NCBI RefSeq assembly: GCF_036116635.1
Contig: NZ_CP107995.1
Coordinates: forward strand, 10,168,001 to 10,232,000
Source of the DNA: Amycolatopsis sp. NBC_00345
Lineage (GTDB): Bacteria; Actinomycetota; Actinomycetes; Mycobacteriales; Pseudonocardiaceae
Direction of reading: 5' to 3'
Length of the DNA: 64,000 nucleotides
Shown: positions 50,791 through 59,344 of the stretch, piece after piece
Layout: every line of letters starts with the position of its first letter
How positions within the stretch are numbered: position 1 is the stretch's first letter
Translations under genes and position numbers: made by a program
Notes under the pieces: generated by a model
The model's database searches: none
What the model was told of the DNA's origin: nothing
What the model saw: the letters and a program-made list of their open reading frames with translations, nothing else

Positions 50791-51312
50791 TCAGTGAAGC
50801 AGACCCGAGCGAGCTGACAGGTCCGCGAGCAAGGCGCGGCCCTTCTCGGCGTTACGGGGCTGCGACAGCACGTCGTAGCGCTGCGCGACCAGCTGGCTCT
50901 GCGAGGTGAAACCGCGCTTGTTGCGGTTCGCCGCGTAGCCCAGTGCGCCGAACAGCAGGTTGAAGCCGACGCCGGCGACCAGGCCCAGCAGGATCGGGAT
51001 CAGGCCCGCGCCCGGGTTCATCAGGCTCAGCACCAGGCCGAGGAACAGGCCGAACACCGCACCGGACATGGCCGCGCTGCTGAGCAGCTTGCCCCAGGTC
51101 ATCCGGCCCGCGATGCGCTCGACGAGCATCGGCTGGACGCCCACGATCGTCACGTCGGTGACCGGGAAGTCCGTGCTCGCGAGGTGGTCGACCGCGCGCT
51201 GTGCCTGCTCGTAGGACTCGTAGGAGCCGATCGGCCAGCCCGTCGGCATGGTCGGGAGCTGCGGCCGTGCCTGAGCCCGGCCCGCCGTGGTCTGCGTGAA
51301 TGCTTCAGTCAT
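50791..51312 (-). CDS. general-stress-protein 17M-like membrane protein
   Basis: The 173-residue protein starts at ATG (complement 51310-51312) with GAGAGG upstream. The N-terminal part (GWPIGSYESYEQAQRAVDHL, VTDVTIVGV) is the GSP17M/YflT-like domain. A Gly-rich pair of membrane helices follows (GAVFGLFLGLVLSLMNPG, LLGLVAGVGFNLLFGAL). The role is unknown; relatives are sigma-B-type general stress proteins. A U-tailed terminator follows it. Confidence 0.82.
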   Translation of the reverse strand: MTEAFTQTTAGRAQARPQLPTMPTGWPIGSYESYEQAQRAVDHLASTDFPVTDVTIVGVQPMLVERIAGRMTWGKLLSSAAMSGAVFGLFLGLVLSLMNPGAGLIPILLGLVAGVGFNLLFGALGYAANRNKRGFTSQSQLVAQRYDVLSQPRNAEKGRALLADLSARSGLLH

Positions 51313-51524
51313 CCCTCTCACCTCTCTTGACCCGTACAACGCACGCGACGGCGAGTTTGGTCCCATTCCACCACGATTCACAGATTCTTCTCAGCCGGGC
51401 AACCCGGACATACACGACGTCCGGGCAATGGATCTGAAAAATACCTTTGATTGGATTGACCTCACCGGGTCGGCCCGGTAGGAAGAACCCGCAAAGGATC
51501 GGATCCAAACCTTTGGACGGTGCG

Positions 51525-52889
51525 ATGGTAAGCAGGCGCGGCTTCCTCACCCTCGAGGCGCTCCGGGCGCAGGTCGAGGCGGGCACGATCGACACCGTGC
51601 TGGTGGCCATCACCGACATGCAGGGCCGGCTCCAGGGCAAGCGCTGCTCGGCCGAGTACTTCCTCGAAGAGGTGGTCGGCCACGCCACCGAGGCGTGCAA
51701 CTACCTGCTCGCGGTGGACGTCGACATGAACACCGTCGACGGGTACGCGATCTCGTCGTGGGAGAGCGGCTACGGCGACTTCGTGCTCCGGCCCGACTTC
51801 GCCACGCTGCGCCGGGTGCCGTGGCAAGAGGGCACGGCGATGGTGCTCGCCGACGTCGAGCGCGTCCAGGGCGGCCCGGTCGCCGTCTCGCCGCGGCAGG
51901 TCCTGCGCCGCCAGCTCGACCGGCTCGCCGAGCGGGGGCTGGCCGCGTTCGTGGGCACCGAGCTGGAGTTCATCGTCTTCGACGACAGCTACGAGGCCGC
52001 GTGGGACAAGCGTTACCACGACCTCAAGCCCGCCAATCAGTACAACGTGGACTACTCGATGCTCGGCACCGCGCGCCTCGAGCCGCTGCTGCGCCGCATC
52101 CGCAACGACATGGCGGGCGCCGGGCTGTACCCGGAGTCGGCGAAGGGCGAGTGCAACCTCGGCCAGCAGGAGATCGCGTTCCGCTTCGCCGACGCGCTCA
52201 CCACGTGCGACAACCACAGCGTCTACAAGAACGGCGCCAAGGAGATCGCCGCGCTGGAGGGCAAGAGCCTCACCTTCATGGCGAAGTACAACGAGCGCGA
52301 GGGCAACTCCTGCCACATCCACATCAGCCTGCGCTCGACCGAGGGCAACGCCGTGCTGGCGGGCGGCGGCGACCACGGCTTCGCGCCCCTGATGGAGCAC
52401 TTCCTCGCCGGGCAGCTGGCCGCGCTGCGCGAGCTGACCTACTTCCTCGCCCCGAACATCAACTCCTACAAGCGGTTCGTGCCCGGCAGCTTCGCGCCGA
52501 CGGCCGTCGCGTGGGGCACCGACAACCGCACGTGCGCGCTGCGCGTGGTGGGTCACGGCGAGTCGCTGCGGGTGGAGAACCGGGTACCGGGCGGGGACGT
52601 GAACCCGTACCTGGCAGTGGCCGCGCTGATCGCCGCCGGGCTGCACGGCATCGAGAACGAGCTGCCGCTGGAGCCGGAGTTCACCGGCAACGCCTACTCC
52701 TCGGCCAAGCCGACCGTGCCGACCACGCTGGGCGAGGCCGCCGGCCTGCTCGCGACCAGCGAGATCGCGCGCGCCGCGTTCGGCGACGACGTGGTGGAGC
52801 ACTACCTGAACGCCGCCAGGATCGAACGGGAGGCGTTCGAGAAGGCCGTCACCGACTGGGAGCGGGTCCGTGGTTTCGAACGGCTCTGA
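51525..52889 (+). CDS. glutamine-synthetase-like gamma-glutamylamide ligase (GlnA3/GlnA4/PuuA type)
   Basis: The protein is 454 residues from ATG 51525; an upstream in-frame ATG at 51447 lies in a region with no ribosome-binding site. It has the GS beta-grasp start, AFVGTELEFIVF (metal Glu), NSCHIHISL, NINSYKRFVPGSFAP and VENRVPGGDVNPYLAVAAL. Relatives ligate glutamate to amines such as putrescine (PuuA), polyamines (GlnA3) or ethanolamine (GlnA4) instead of ammonia. The downstream amidotransferase-like hydrolase and aldehyde dehydrogenase support such a role; the amine is not determinable. Confidence 0.87.
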   Translation: MVSRRGFLTLEALRAQVEAGTIDTVLVAITDMQGRLQGKRCSAEYFLEEVVGHATEACNYLLAVDVDMNTVDGYAISSWESGYGDFVLRPDFATLRRVPWQEGTAMVLADVERVQGGPVAVSPRQVLRRQLDRLAERGLAAFVGTELEFIVFDDSYEAAWDKRYHDLKPANQYNVDYSMLGTARLEPLLRRIRNDMAGAGLYPESAKGECNLGQQEIAFRFADALTTCDNHSVYKNGAKEIAALEGKSLTFMAKYNEREGNSCHIHISLRSTEGNAVLAGGGDHGFAPLMEHFLAGQLAALRELTYFLAPNINSYKRFVPGSFAPTAVAWGTDNRTCALRVVGHGESLRVENRVPGGDVNPYLAVAALIAAGLHGIENELPLEPEFTGNAYSSAKPTVPTTLGEAAGLLATSEIARAAFGDDVVEHYLNAARIEREAFEKAVTDWERVRGFERL

Positions 52890-53616
52890 CGGCGCCGGCG
52901 CCCCGGTCATCGGCCTCACCTCGTACCTGGAGCGGGCGAAGTTCCTGGCCTGGGACACCGAGGCCGCGCTGCTGCACCAGGTGTACCTCGACTGCGTGGT
53001 GGCCGCGGGCGGCATTCCCGTGCTGCTGCCGCCGGTGAGCGACGCGTACGACCGGCTGGTATCCACTGTGGACGGTCTGGTGCTCACCGGCGGCGCCGAC
53101 GTGGACCCGGCCCGGTACGGCCAGGCTCCACACGAGAAGACGTACACCCGGCCGGGCCGCGACGCCTTCGAGTTCGGCCTGCTCGCGGCCGCGCGCCGCG
53201 CGCACGTGCCGGTGCTCGGGGTGTGCCGCGGCCTGCAGGTGATCAGCGTCGCGCTCGGCGGGACGCTGGCCCAGCACCTGCCGGAGACCCTCGGGGACAC
53301 GGCGCACCAGCCCGCGCCCGCGGTCTTCGGCCCCGGCACCGTCTCGCTCACCGAAGGCAGCCGTACGGCCGCGATCCTCGGGCCGGAGACGAAAACGCTG
53401 TGTTACCACCACCAGGCGATCGACCGGCTCGGTGACGGGCTGATCGCGACCGGGCACTCGGCCGACGGCACCATCGAGGCCGCCGAGTCGCCGGGCGAAG
53501 ACTTCCTGCTCGGGGTCCAATGGCACCCGGAACAGGACACCGGCGACGTCCGGCTGTTCAAGGCACTGGTCGAGGCAGCAGCAGTAGCAGCAGCAGAAGA
53601 AGAGGAGAACGAATGA
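52870..53616 (+). CDS. class I glutamine amidotransferase-like hydrolase (PuuD type)
   Basis: The 248-residue protein starts at GTG 52870, overlapping the ligase gene by 20 bp. It has LTGGADVDPARYG, the nucleophile loop VLGVCRGLQVISVALGG with Cys, and VQWHPEQDTGD with the His-Glu pair. This is the gamma-glutamyl-gamma-aminobutyrate hydrolase (peptidase C26) group, which frees glutamate from gamma-glutamylated intermediates. The product of the pathway (GABA or an analogue) is unknown. Confidence 0.88.
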   Translation: MVSNGSDGAGAPVIGLTSYLERAKFLAWDTEAALLHQVYLDCVVAAGGIPVLLPPVSDAYDRLVSTVDGLVLTGGADVDPARYGQAPHEKTYTRPGRDAFEFGLLAAARRAHVPVLGVCRGLQVISVALGGTLAQHLPETLGDTAHQPAPAVFGPGTVSLTEGSRTAAILGPETKTLCYHHQAIDRLGDGLIATGHSADGTIEAAESPGEDFLLGVQWHPEQDTGDVRLFKALVEAAAVAAAEEEENE

Positions 53617-54974
53617 GCACGTTCGACGTGATCAACCCCGCCACCGAGCAGGTGGTGCGGTCGGTCGCGCTGACGAGCGCCGAGGAGACCGACGCGGCGA
53701 TCGCCAGGGCCCAGGCGGCCTTCCCGGCCTGGCGTGACGTCGCCCCCGGGGACCGGGCGCGGCTGCTGCGGCGGTTCGCCGACGCCGTCGAGGGCGACAT
53801 CGAGAACCTCGCGCAGCTTGAGGTCACCAACTCCGGGCACACCATCGGCAACGCGCGGTGGGAGGCGGGCAACGTCCGCGACGTGCTGAACTACTACTCG
53901 GCCACGCCGGAACGCCTGATCGGGCAGCAGATCCCGGTGCCGGGCGGGGTGAACGTCACCTTCCACGAGCCGCTGGGCGTGGTCGGCGTGATCGTGCCGT
54001 GGAACTTCCCGATGCCGATCGCGGGCTGGGGTTTCGCGCCCGCGCTCGCCGCGGGCAACACCGTGGTGCTCAAGCCCGCCGAGCTGACCCCGCTGACGGC
54101 GATGCGGCTGGCCGAGCTGGCCCGCGAGGCCGGTATCCCCGAGGACGTCTTCCAGGTGCTGCCCGGCAAGGGCTCCGTGGTGGGACAGCGATTCGTCGAG
54201 CACCCGGGCGTGCGCAAGGTCGTGTTCACCGGCTCCACCGAGGTCGGCAAGCAGATCATGGCGGGCTGCTCGGCGCAGGTGAAACGGGTGACGCTGGAGC
54301 TGGGCGGGAAGAACGCGAACGTCGTGTTCGCCGACGCCGACCTGGAGAAGGCCGCCGCGACCGCGCCGTACGGGGTGTTCGACAACGCCGGCCAGGACTG
54401 CTGCGCCCGCTCCCTGATCCTCGTCCAGGCGACCGTGTACGACCGGTTCATGGAGCTGCTCGAACCCGCGGTGCGCGGCGTGGTCGTCGGCGATCCGGGC
54501 GACGAGAAGACCGAGATGGGCCCGCTGATCTCGGCCGGGCACCACGCGAAGGTCTCCTCCTACGTCACCGGCAGCACCCCGGTCGCCTTCCGCGGCAGCG
54601 CGCCGGACGGGCCGGGGTTCTGGTTCGCGCCGACCGTCGTCACCCCGCAGGACCTGGCCGACCCGCTGGCCGCGGACGAGATCTTCGGCCCGGTGGTCGC
54701 CGTGGTCCCGTTCACCGACGAGGCCGACGCCGTCCGGATGGCGAACCACACCGAGTACGGCCTGTCCGGCTCGATCTGGACCCGCGACGTCGGGCGCGCG
54801 TTCCGCGTCGCGCGCGGGGTCGAGGCCGGGAACCTGTCGGTGAACTCGCACTCGTCGGTGCGGTACTGGACGCCGTTCGGCGGGTTCAAGCAGTCCGGCC
54901 TCGGCCGTGAGCTGGGCCCGGACGCCGCGGCCGCGTTCACCGAGACCAAGAACGTTTTCCTGAACACGCTTTAG
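53613..54974 (+). CDS. aldehyde dehydrogenase (NAD(P)-dependent)
   Basis: The protein is 453 residues from ATG 53613 (ATGA overlap with the preceding stop, AGAGGAG upstream). ALDH motifs are PWNFPMPIAGWGFAPALAAG, VFTGSTEVGKQIM, VTLELGGKNANVVF with the general-base Glu, and NAGQDCCARSLIL with the nucleophile Cys. In gamma-glutamyl amine pathways an ALDH oxidises the aldehyde made from the glutamylated amine. An amine oxidase for the step before is not in this window. Confidence 0.92.
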   Translation: MSTFDVINPATEQVVRSVALTSAEETDAAIARAQAAFPAWRDVAPGDRARLLRRFADAVEGDIENLAQLEVTNSGHTIGNARWEAGNVRDVLNYYSATPERLIGQQIPVPGGVNVTFHEPLGVVGVIVPWNFPMPIAGWGFAPALAAGNTVVLKPAELTPLTAMRLAELAREAGIPEDVFQVLPGKGSVVGQRFVEHPGVRKVVFTGSTEVGKQIMAGCSAQVKRVTLELGGKNANVVFADADLEKAAATAPYGVFDNAGQDCCARSLILVQATVYDRFMELLEPAVRGVVVGDPGDEKTEMGPLISAGHHAKVSSYVTGSTPVAFRGSAPDGPGFWFAPTVVTPQDLADPLAADEIFGPVVAVVPFTDEADAVRMANHTEYGLSGSIWTRDVGRAFRVARGVEAGNLSVNSHSSVRYWTPFGGFKQSGLGRELGPDAAAAFTETKNVFLNTL

Positions 54975-54999
54975 CTAGCACAGAGGAGTAGAGCAAGAG

Positions 55000-55767
55000 A
55001 TGGTGCAGCGTTTCGAAGGCCGCGTCGCGGTGATCACCGGCGGCGCGAGCGGCATCGGCCTCGCCTCGGCCCGGCGGCTGGCGAGCGAGGGCGCGAAGAT
55101 CGTGATCGGCGACCTCACGCCGGAGCAGGGCAAGGCGGCGGCGGACGAGGTCGGCGGCCTGTTCGTGCCGACCGACGTCACCGACGCCGAGCAGGTCGAG
55201 GCCCTGTTCGCCACGACCGTCGAGCAGTTCGGCTCGGTCGACGTCGCGTTCAACAACGCCGGCATCTCGCCGCCGGAGGACGACTCGATCCTCACCACCG
55301 GCATCGAGGCCTGGGAGCGGGTCCAGCGGGTCAACCTGACCTCGGTGTACCTGTGCTGCAAGGCCGCGCTGCCCCATATGCGGCGCCAGGGCAAGGGGTC
55401 GATCATCAACACCGCGTCGTTCGTCGCCGTGATGGGCGCCGCGACCTCGCAGATCTCCTACACCGCCTCCAAGGGCGGGGTGCTCGCGATGAGCCGTGAG
55501 CTGGGAGTCCAGTTCGCGCGGGAGAACATCCGCGTCAACGCGCTGTGCCCCGGCCCGGTGAACACCCCGCTGCTCAAGGAGCTGTTCGCGAAGGACCCGG
55601 AGCGCGCGGCCCGTCGCCTGGTGCACGTGCCCGTCGGCCGGTTCGCCGAGCCCGAGGAGATCGCGGCCGCCGTGGCCTTCCTGGCCAGCGACGACGCCAG
55701 CTTCATCACCGCTTCGCAGTTCCTGGTGGACGGCGGGATCTCGGGCGCCTACGTCACGCCGCTGTAA
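55000..55767 (+). CDS. short-chain dehydrogenase/reductase (SDR)
   Basis: The 255-residue SDR starts at ATG 55000 behind GAGGAG. Motifs: VITGGASGIGLASARRLA, NNAGISPPEDD, the active-site YTASKGG and NALCPGPVNTPLL, ending SQFLVDGGISGAYV. It is co-transcribed with the ligase, hydrolase and aldehyde dehydrogenase genes. It may oxidise or reduce an alcohol/aldehyde intermediate of the same pathway, but this is inferred from position only. Confidence 0.9.
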   Translation: MVQRFEGRVAVITGGASGIGLASARRLASEGAKIVIGDLTPEQGKAAADEVGGLFVPTDVTDAEQVEALFATTVEQFGSVDVAFNNAGISPPEDDSILTTGIEAWERVQRVNLTSVYLCCKAALPHMRRQGKGSIINTASFVAVMGAATSQISYTASKGGVLAMSRELGVQFARENIRVNALCPGPVNTPLLKELFAKDPERAARRLVHVPVGRFAEPEEIAAAVAFLASDDASFITASQFLVDGGISGAYVTPL

Positions 55768-55816
55768 TACCTGAAACCGGCGCATGGGGGCCGGTCCCGG
55801 TGAGATGCTGACCGCC

Positions 55817-56155
55817 ATGAACCTTCGGCAGAGCCTGGACCGGCTACCGTCCGGCAACCTCACGCAGCGCGTCTTCGGCGAGCCGTTCGAGCTGCCGGAC
55901 GGTGCCGTGGTCATCCCGGTCGTCCGGATCGCCGGCGTGCGCGGCGATGTGCCCAAGCCGGTCGGGGTGTTCGTGATCCACGACGGCAAGACCTCGTGGG
56001 AGCCCGCCGTCGACGCGAACCGGATAGCGCTGATGGGTACGGTGGTCGGCTTGGCCGCGGCGGTCATCTCGACCCTCGCGGTGCTTCGCCGTCCGCCGTG
56101 GCCCGACTTGTCGGTCGAAGGGCTGGCCGAGTTGGCCAAGCGTGAGAAGGGGTAG
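55817..56155 (+). CDS. YtfJ/GerW-like small protein with C-terminal membrane segment
   Basis: The protein is 112 residues from ATG 55817; ATG 55805 is an alternative. The N-terminal part (TQRVFGEPFELPDGAVVIPV, VRIAGVRGD) resembles the YtfJ/GerW family. A membrane helix (IALMGTVVGLAAAVISTLAV) and a short basic tail follow. YtfJ proteins occur in spore formers and many actinobacteria with unknown function. The glycine riboswitch begins about 130 bp downstream. Confidence 0.75.
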   Translation: MNLRQSLDRLPSGNLTQRVFGEPFELPDGAVVIPVVRIAGVRGDVPKPVGVFVIHDGKTSWEPAVDANRIALMGTVVGLAAAVISTLAVLRRPPWPDLSVEGLAELAKREKG

Positions 56156-56284
56156 GCCCGCCGTCATGGCTCGGGGTGTGTCGTAGGCCGGGAGAGGTAG
56201 ACTCGCGCGTAAAGCGGCAGGTACGGTGGCCGCACCGCAGCACCCAGCAGCGCAGACAACTGAAAATCGGGCCGTTCGAGCCGG

Positions 56285-56462
56285 AGCGGGAGAGCCCCAT
56301 GTACGCGGTGGGGCACCGAAGGAGCAAACTCCCCGGAATCTCTCAGGTACCCACTACCGCTTCGCGCGAGGCCACTCTGGAAAGCAGGCGCACCCGCGCC
56401 TCACCCAAGGTGAAAGCCGTGCTGCGCACGGTGAAACTCTCAGGTGCCCATGACAGAGGGGG
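56285..56462 (+). ncRNA. tandem glycine riboswitch
   Basis: Two glycine aptamers lie in tandem upstream of gcvP. The first (about 56285-56349) has GCGGGAGAGCCCC, GCACCGAAGGAGCAAACTCC and CGGAATCTCTCAGG. The second (about 56372-56462) has CACTCTGGAAAGCAGG, CACCCAAGGTGAAAGCC, GTGAAACTCTCAGGTGCC and ACAGAGGG. These are the conserved cores of the gcvT-type riboswitch. It probably switches on the glycine-cleavage operon when glycine is abundant. The 315-bp gap 56156-56470 contains nothing else recognised apart from the operon's promoter, expected before 56285. Confidence 0.93.
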
Positions 56463-56470
56463 AGTTCCCA

Positions 56471-59341
56471 GTGCACCGCTGCGCCCGGTGCCCGTCCCGA
56501 GGAGCTCCCATCACCTCCACCCCCTTCGACGCCCGCCACATCGGCCCCGCCGAGGCCGAGCGGGCCAAGATGCTCGCCGAAACCGGGCACGGAAGCCTGG
56601 ACGCCCTCGTCGAGGCGGCGGTGCCGTCGGCCATCCGCGCCACCCGTGACCTGGACCTGCCCGCGGCCGCCACCGAGGAAGAGGCCACCGCGGAGCTGCG
56701 CGCGCTGGCGGCGCTCAACCGCCCGATGACGCAGATGATCGGCCTCGGCTACTCCGACACCGTCACCCCGGGCGTGATCCGCCGCAACGTGCTGGAGAAC
56801 CCGGCCTGGTACACCGCGTACACGCCGTACCAGCCGGAGATCTCGCAGGGACGGCTCGAAGCGCTGCTGAACTTCCAGACCATGGTCGCCGACCTCACCG
56901 GCCTGGCCACCGCGAACGCGTCGCTGCTGGACGAGTCGACCGCCGTCGCCGAGGCCATGACGTTGATGCGCCGGGCTTCGAAGGCCAAGTCGAACGTCGT
57001 CGTGCTCGACGCCGAGTGCCTGCCGCAGACGATCGCGGTGGTGCGCACGCGCGCCGCGGCGCTGGGCATCGACGTGCAGGTGCGCGACCTGCTGACCGGG
57101 CTGCCGGAGGAGTTCTTCGGGGTCGTCGTGCAGTACCCGGGCGCGTCCGGTGTGCTGCGGGGACGCGGTTTCTACCACGCCGTTTCCGAGGCCGCGAAGG
57201 CCGCGGGCGCGTTGTACACAGTGGCCGCGGACCTGCTGGCGCTCACCCTCATCACGTCGCCGGGCGAGTTCGGCGCCGACGTCGCGGCCGGCTCGACGCA
57301 GCGGTTCGGCGTGCCGCTCGGCTACGGCGGCCCGCACGCCGGGTACATGGCCGTCCGCGCCGGGCTGGAGCGCTCGCTGCCCGGCCGCCTCGTGGGCGTC
57401 TCGGTGGACGCCGACGGAAACTCCGCGTACCGGCTCGCGCTGCAGACGCGTGAGCAGCACATCCGTCGTGAGAAGGCGACGTCCAACATCTGTACCGCGC
57501 AGGTGCTGCCGGCGGTGCTCGCCGCGATGTACGCGGTTTACCACGGCCCGGACGGCTTGCAGGCCATCGCGAACCGCGTGCACGGACTGGCCGCCGGCTT
57601 CGCGGACGCGCTGCGCGCCGGCGGGGTCGAGGTCGTGCACGAATCGTTCTTCGACACGGTCGTGGCGCACGTCCCGGGCCGCGCCGCGGAGGTCCACGCC
57701 GCCGCGCGCGAGGCCGGGATCAACCTCGGCCACGTCGACGCCGACCACGTGCGCGTCGCCTGCGATGAGCTGACTCGCCCGGACACACTCGCGAAGGTGC
57801 TCCGCGCGTTCGGCGTGGACAGCGAGTGGGCCGCGGCCACCGCGCTGCCGAACGGCATCGTGCGCGAGAGCGGCTTCATGGGCCACGAGGTGTTCAGCAC
57901 CCACCGCTCCGAGACGGCGATGCTGCGTTACCTGCGCCGGCTGTCCGATCAGGACTACGCGCTCGACCGCGGCATGATCCCGCTCGGCTCGTGCACGATG
58001 AAGCTCAACGCCACCGCGGAGATGGAGCCGATCAGCTGGCCCGAGTTCGCGGGCATCCACCCGTTCGCGCCCGCCGAGGACGCCGGGGGCTACCACGTGC
58101 TCGTCGAGCAGCTTTCGACCTGGCTCGCCGAGGTGACCGGCTACGACAAGGTGTCGCTGCAGCCGAACGCGGGCAGCCAGGGTGAGCTGGCGGGCCTGCT
58201 CGCCATCCGCGGTTACCACCACGCGAACGGCCAGCCCGAGCGCGAGGTCTGCCTGATCCCGTCGTCCGCGCACGGCACGAACGCCGCTTCGGCGGTGCTC
58301 GCGGGCATGCGCGTGGTCGTGGTCAAGTGCACCGACGAGGGCAACGTGGACCTGACCGACCTGCAGGCCAAGGTGGACGCCCACCGCGAAACGCTCGCGG
58401 CGATCATGGTCACCTACCCGTCCACGCACGGCGTTTACGAGCACGGCATCGAGCGGCTCGCGAAGATCGTGCACGACGGCGGCGGCCAGGTCTACGTCGA
58501 CGGCGCCAACCTGAACGCGTTGCTGGGCCTGGCGAAGCCGGGTGAGTTCGGCGGCGACGTCTCGCACCTGAACCTGCACAAGACGTTCTGCATCCCGCAC
58601 GGCGGCGGCGGCCCCGGCGTCGGCCCGGTCGCGGTGCGCGCGCACCTCGCGCCGTACCTGCCGAACCACCCGCTGCTGGACCAGGCGGGCCCGGCCACCG
58701 GCGTCGGCCCGATCAGCGGCGCGCCCTACGGCTCGGCGTCGATCCTGCCGATCTCCTGGGCCTACGTCCGGATGATGGGCGGCCCCGGCCTGACCACGGC
58801 CACCAAGGTCGCGGTGCTCGCCGCGAACTACGTCGCCTCGCGCCTCTCGCCGCACTTCCCGGTGCTCTACACCGGACAGGACGGCCTGGTCGCGCACGAG
58901 TGCATCCTCGACCTGCGCGGCATCACCAAGGAGACCGGCGTGACGGTCGACGACGTCGCGAAGCGGCTCATCGACTACGGCTTCCACGCGCCGACCATGT
59001 CGTTCCCGGTCGCCGGCACGCTGATGGTCGAGCCCACCGAGAGCGAGGACCTCGGCGAGATCGACCGGTTCTGCGCGGCGATGATCGCCATCCGCGGCGA
59101 GATCGACCAGGTCGCCGCCGGCCGGTGGACCGCCGAGACCAGCCCGCTGCGCGGCGCCCCGCACACCGCGGAGGCGCTGGTCGGCGAGTGGGACGCGGAC
59201 TACGACCGCGAGCTGGCGGTGTACCCGGCCGGGGTGTCGCGCAAGAACAAGTACTGGCCGCCGGTCCGCCGCATCGACGGCGCGCGCGGCGACCGCAACC
59301 TCGTCTGCTCCTGCCCGCCCCTCAACGCTTACGAAGGCTGA
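56471..59341 (+). CDS. gcvP: glycine dehydrogenase (decarboxylating), P-protein
   Basis: P-protein of the glycine cleavage system: PLP-dependent decarboxylation of glycine, passing the aminomethyl group to lipoylated GcvH. From GTG 56471 the protein has 956 residues, full length for the fused form. Motifs include FDARHIGPAEAERAKML, TPYQPEISQGRLEALLN, GSCTMKLNATAEMEPISWPE and NLHKTFCIPHGGGGPGVGP with the PLP Lys. The start is uncertain: GGGGGAG precedes GTG 56471, but the conserved family N-terminus begins later at 56510, behind GAGGAG, at an ATC codon. Confidence 0.95.
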   Translation: MHRCARCPSRGAPITSTPFDARHIGPAEAERAKMLAETGHGSLDALVEAAVPSAIRATRDLDLPAAATEEEATAELRALAALNRPMTQMIGLGYSDTVTPGVIRRNVLENPAWYTAYTPYQPEISQGRLEALLNFQTMVADLTGLATANASLLDESTAVAEAMTLMRRASKAKSNVVVLDAECLPQTIAVVRTRAAALGIDVQVRDLLTGLPEEFFGVVVQYPGASGVLRGRGFYHAVSEAAKAAGALYTVAADLLALTLITSPGEFGADVAAGSTQRFGVPLGYGGPHAGYMAVRAGLERSLPGRLVGVSVDADGNSAYRLALQTREQHIRREKATSNICTAQVLPAVLAAMYAVYHGPDGLQAIANRVHGLAAGFADALRAGGVEVVHESFFDTVVAHVPGRAAEVHAAAREAGINLGHVDADHVRVACDELTRPDTLAKVLRAFGVDSEWAAATALPNGIVRESGFMGHEVFSTHRSETAMLRYLRRLSDQDYALDRGMIPLGSCTMKLNATAEMEPISWPEFAGIHPFAPAEDAGGYHVLVEQLSTWLAEVTGYDKVSLQPNAGSQGELAGLLAIRGYHHANGQPEREVCLIPSSAHGTNAASAVLAGMRVVVVKCTDEGNVDLTDLQAKVDAHRETLAAIMVTYPSTHGVYEHGIERLAKIVHDGGGQVYVDGANLNALLGLAKPGEFGGDVSHLNLHKTFCIPHGGGGPGVGPVAVRAHLAPYLPNHPLLDQAGPATGVGPISGAPYGSASILPISWAYVRMMGGPGLTTATKVAVLAANYVASRLSPHFPVLYTGQDGLVAHECILDLRGITKETGVTVDDVAKRLIDYGFHAPTMSFPVAGTLMVEPTESEDLGEIDRFCAAMIAIRGEIDQVAAGRWTAETSPLRGAPHTAEALVGEWDADYDRELAVYPAGVSRKNKYWPPVRRIDGARGDRNLVCSCPPLNAYEG

Positions 59342-59344
59342 GCC

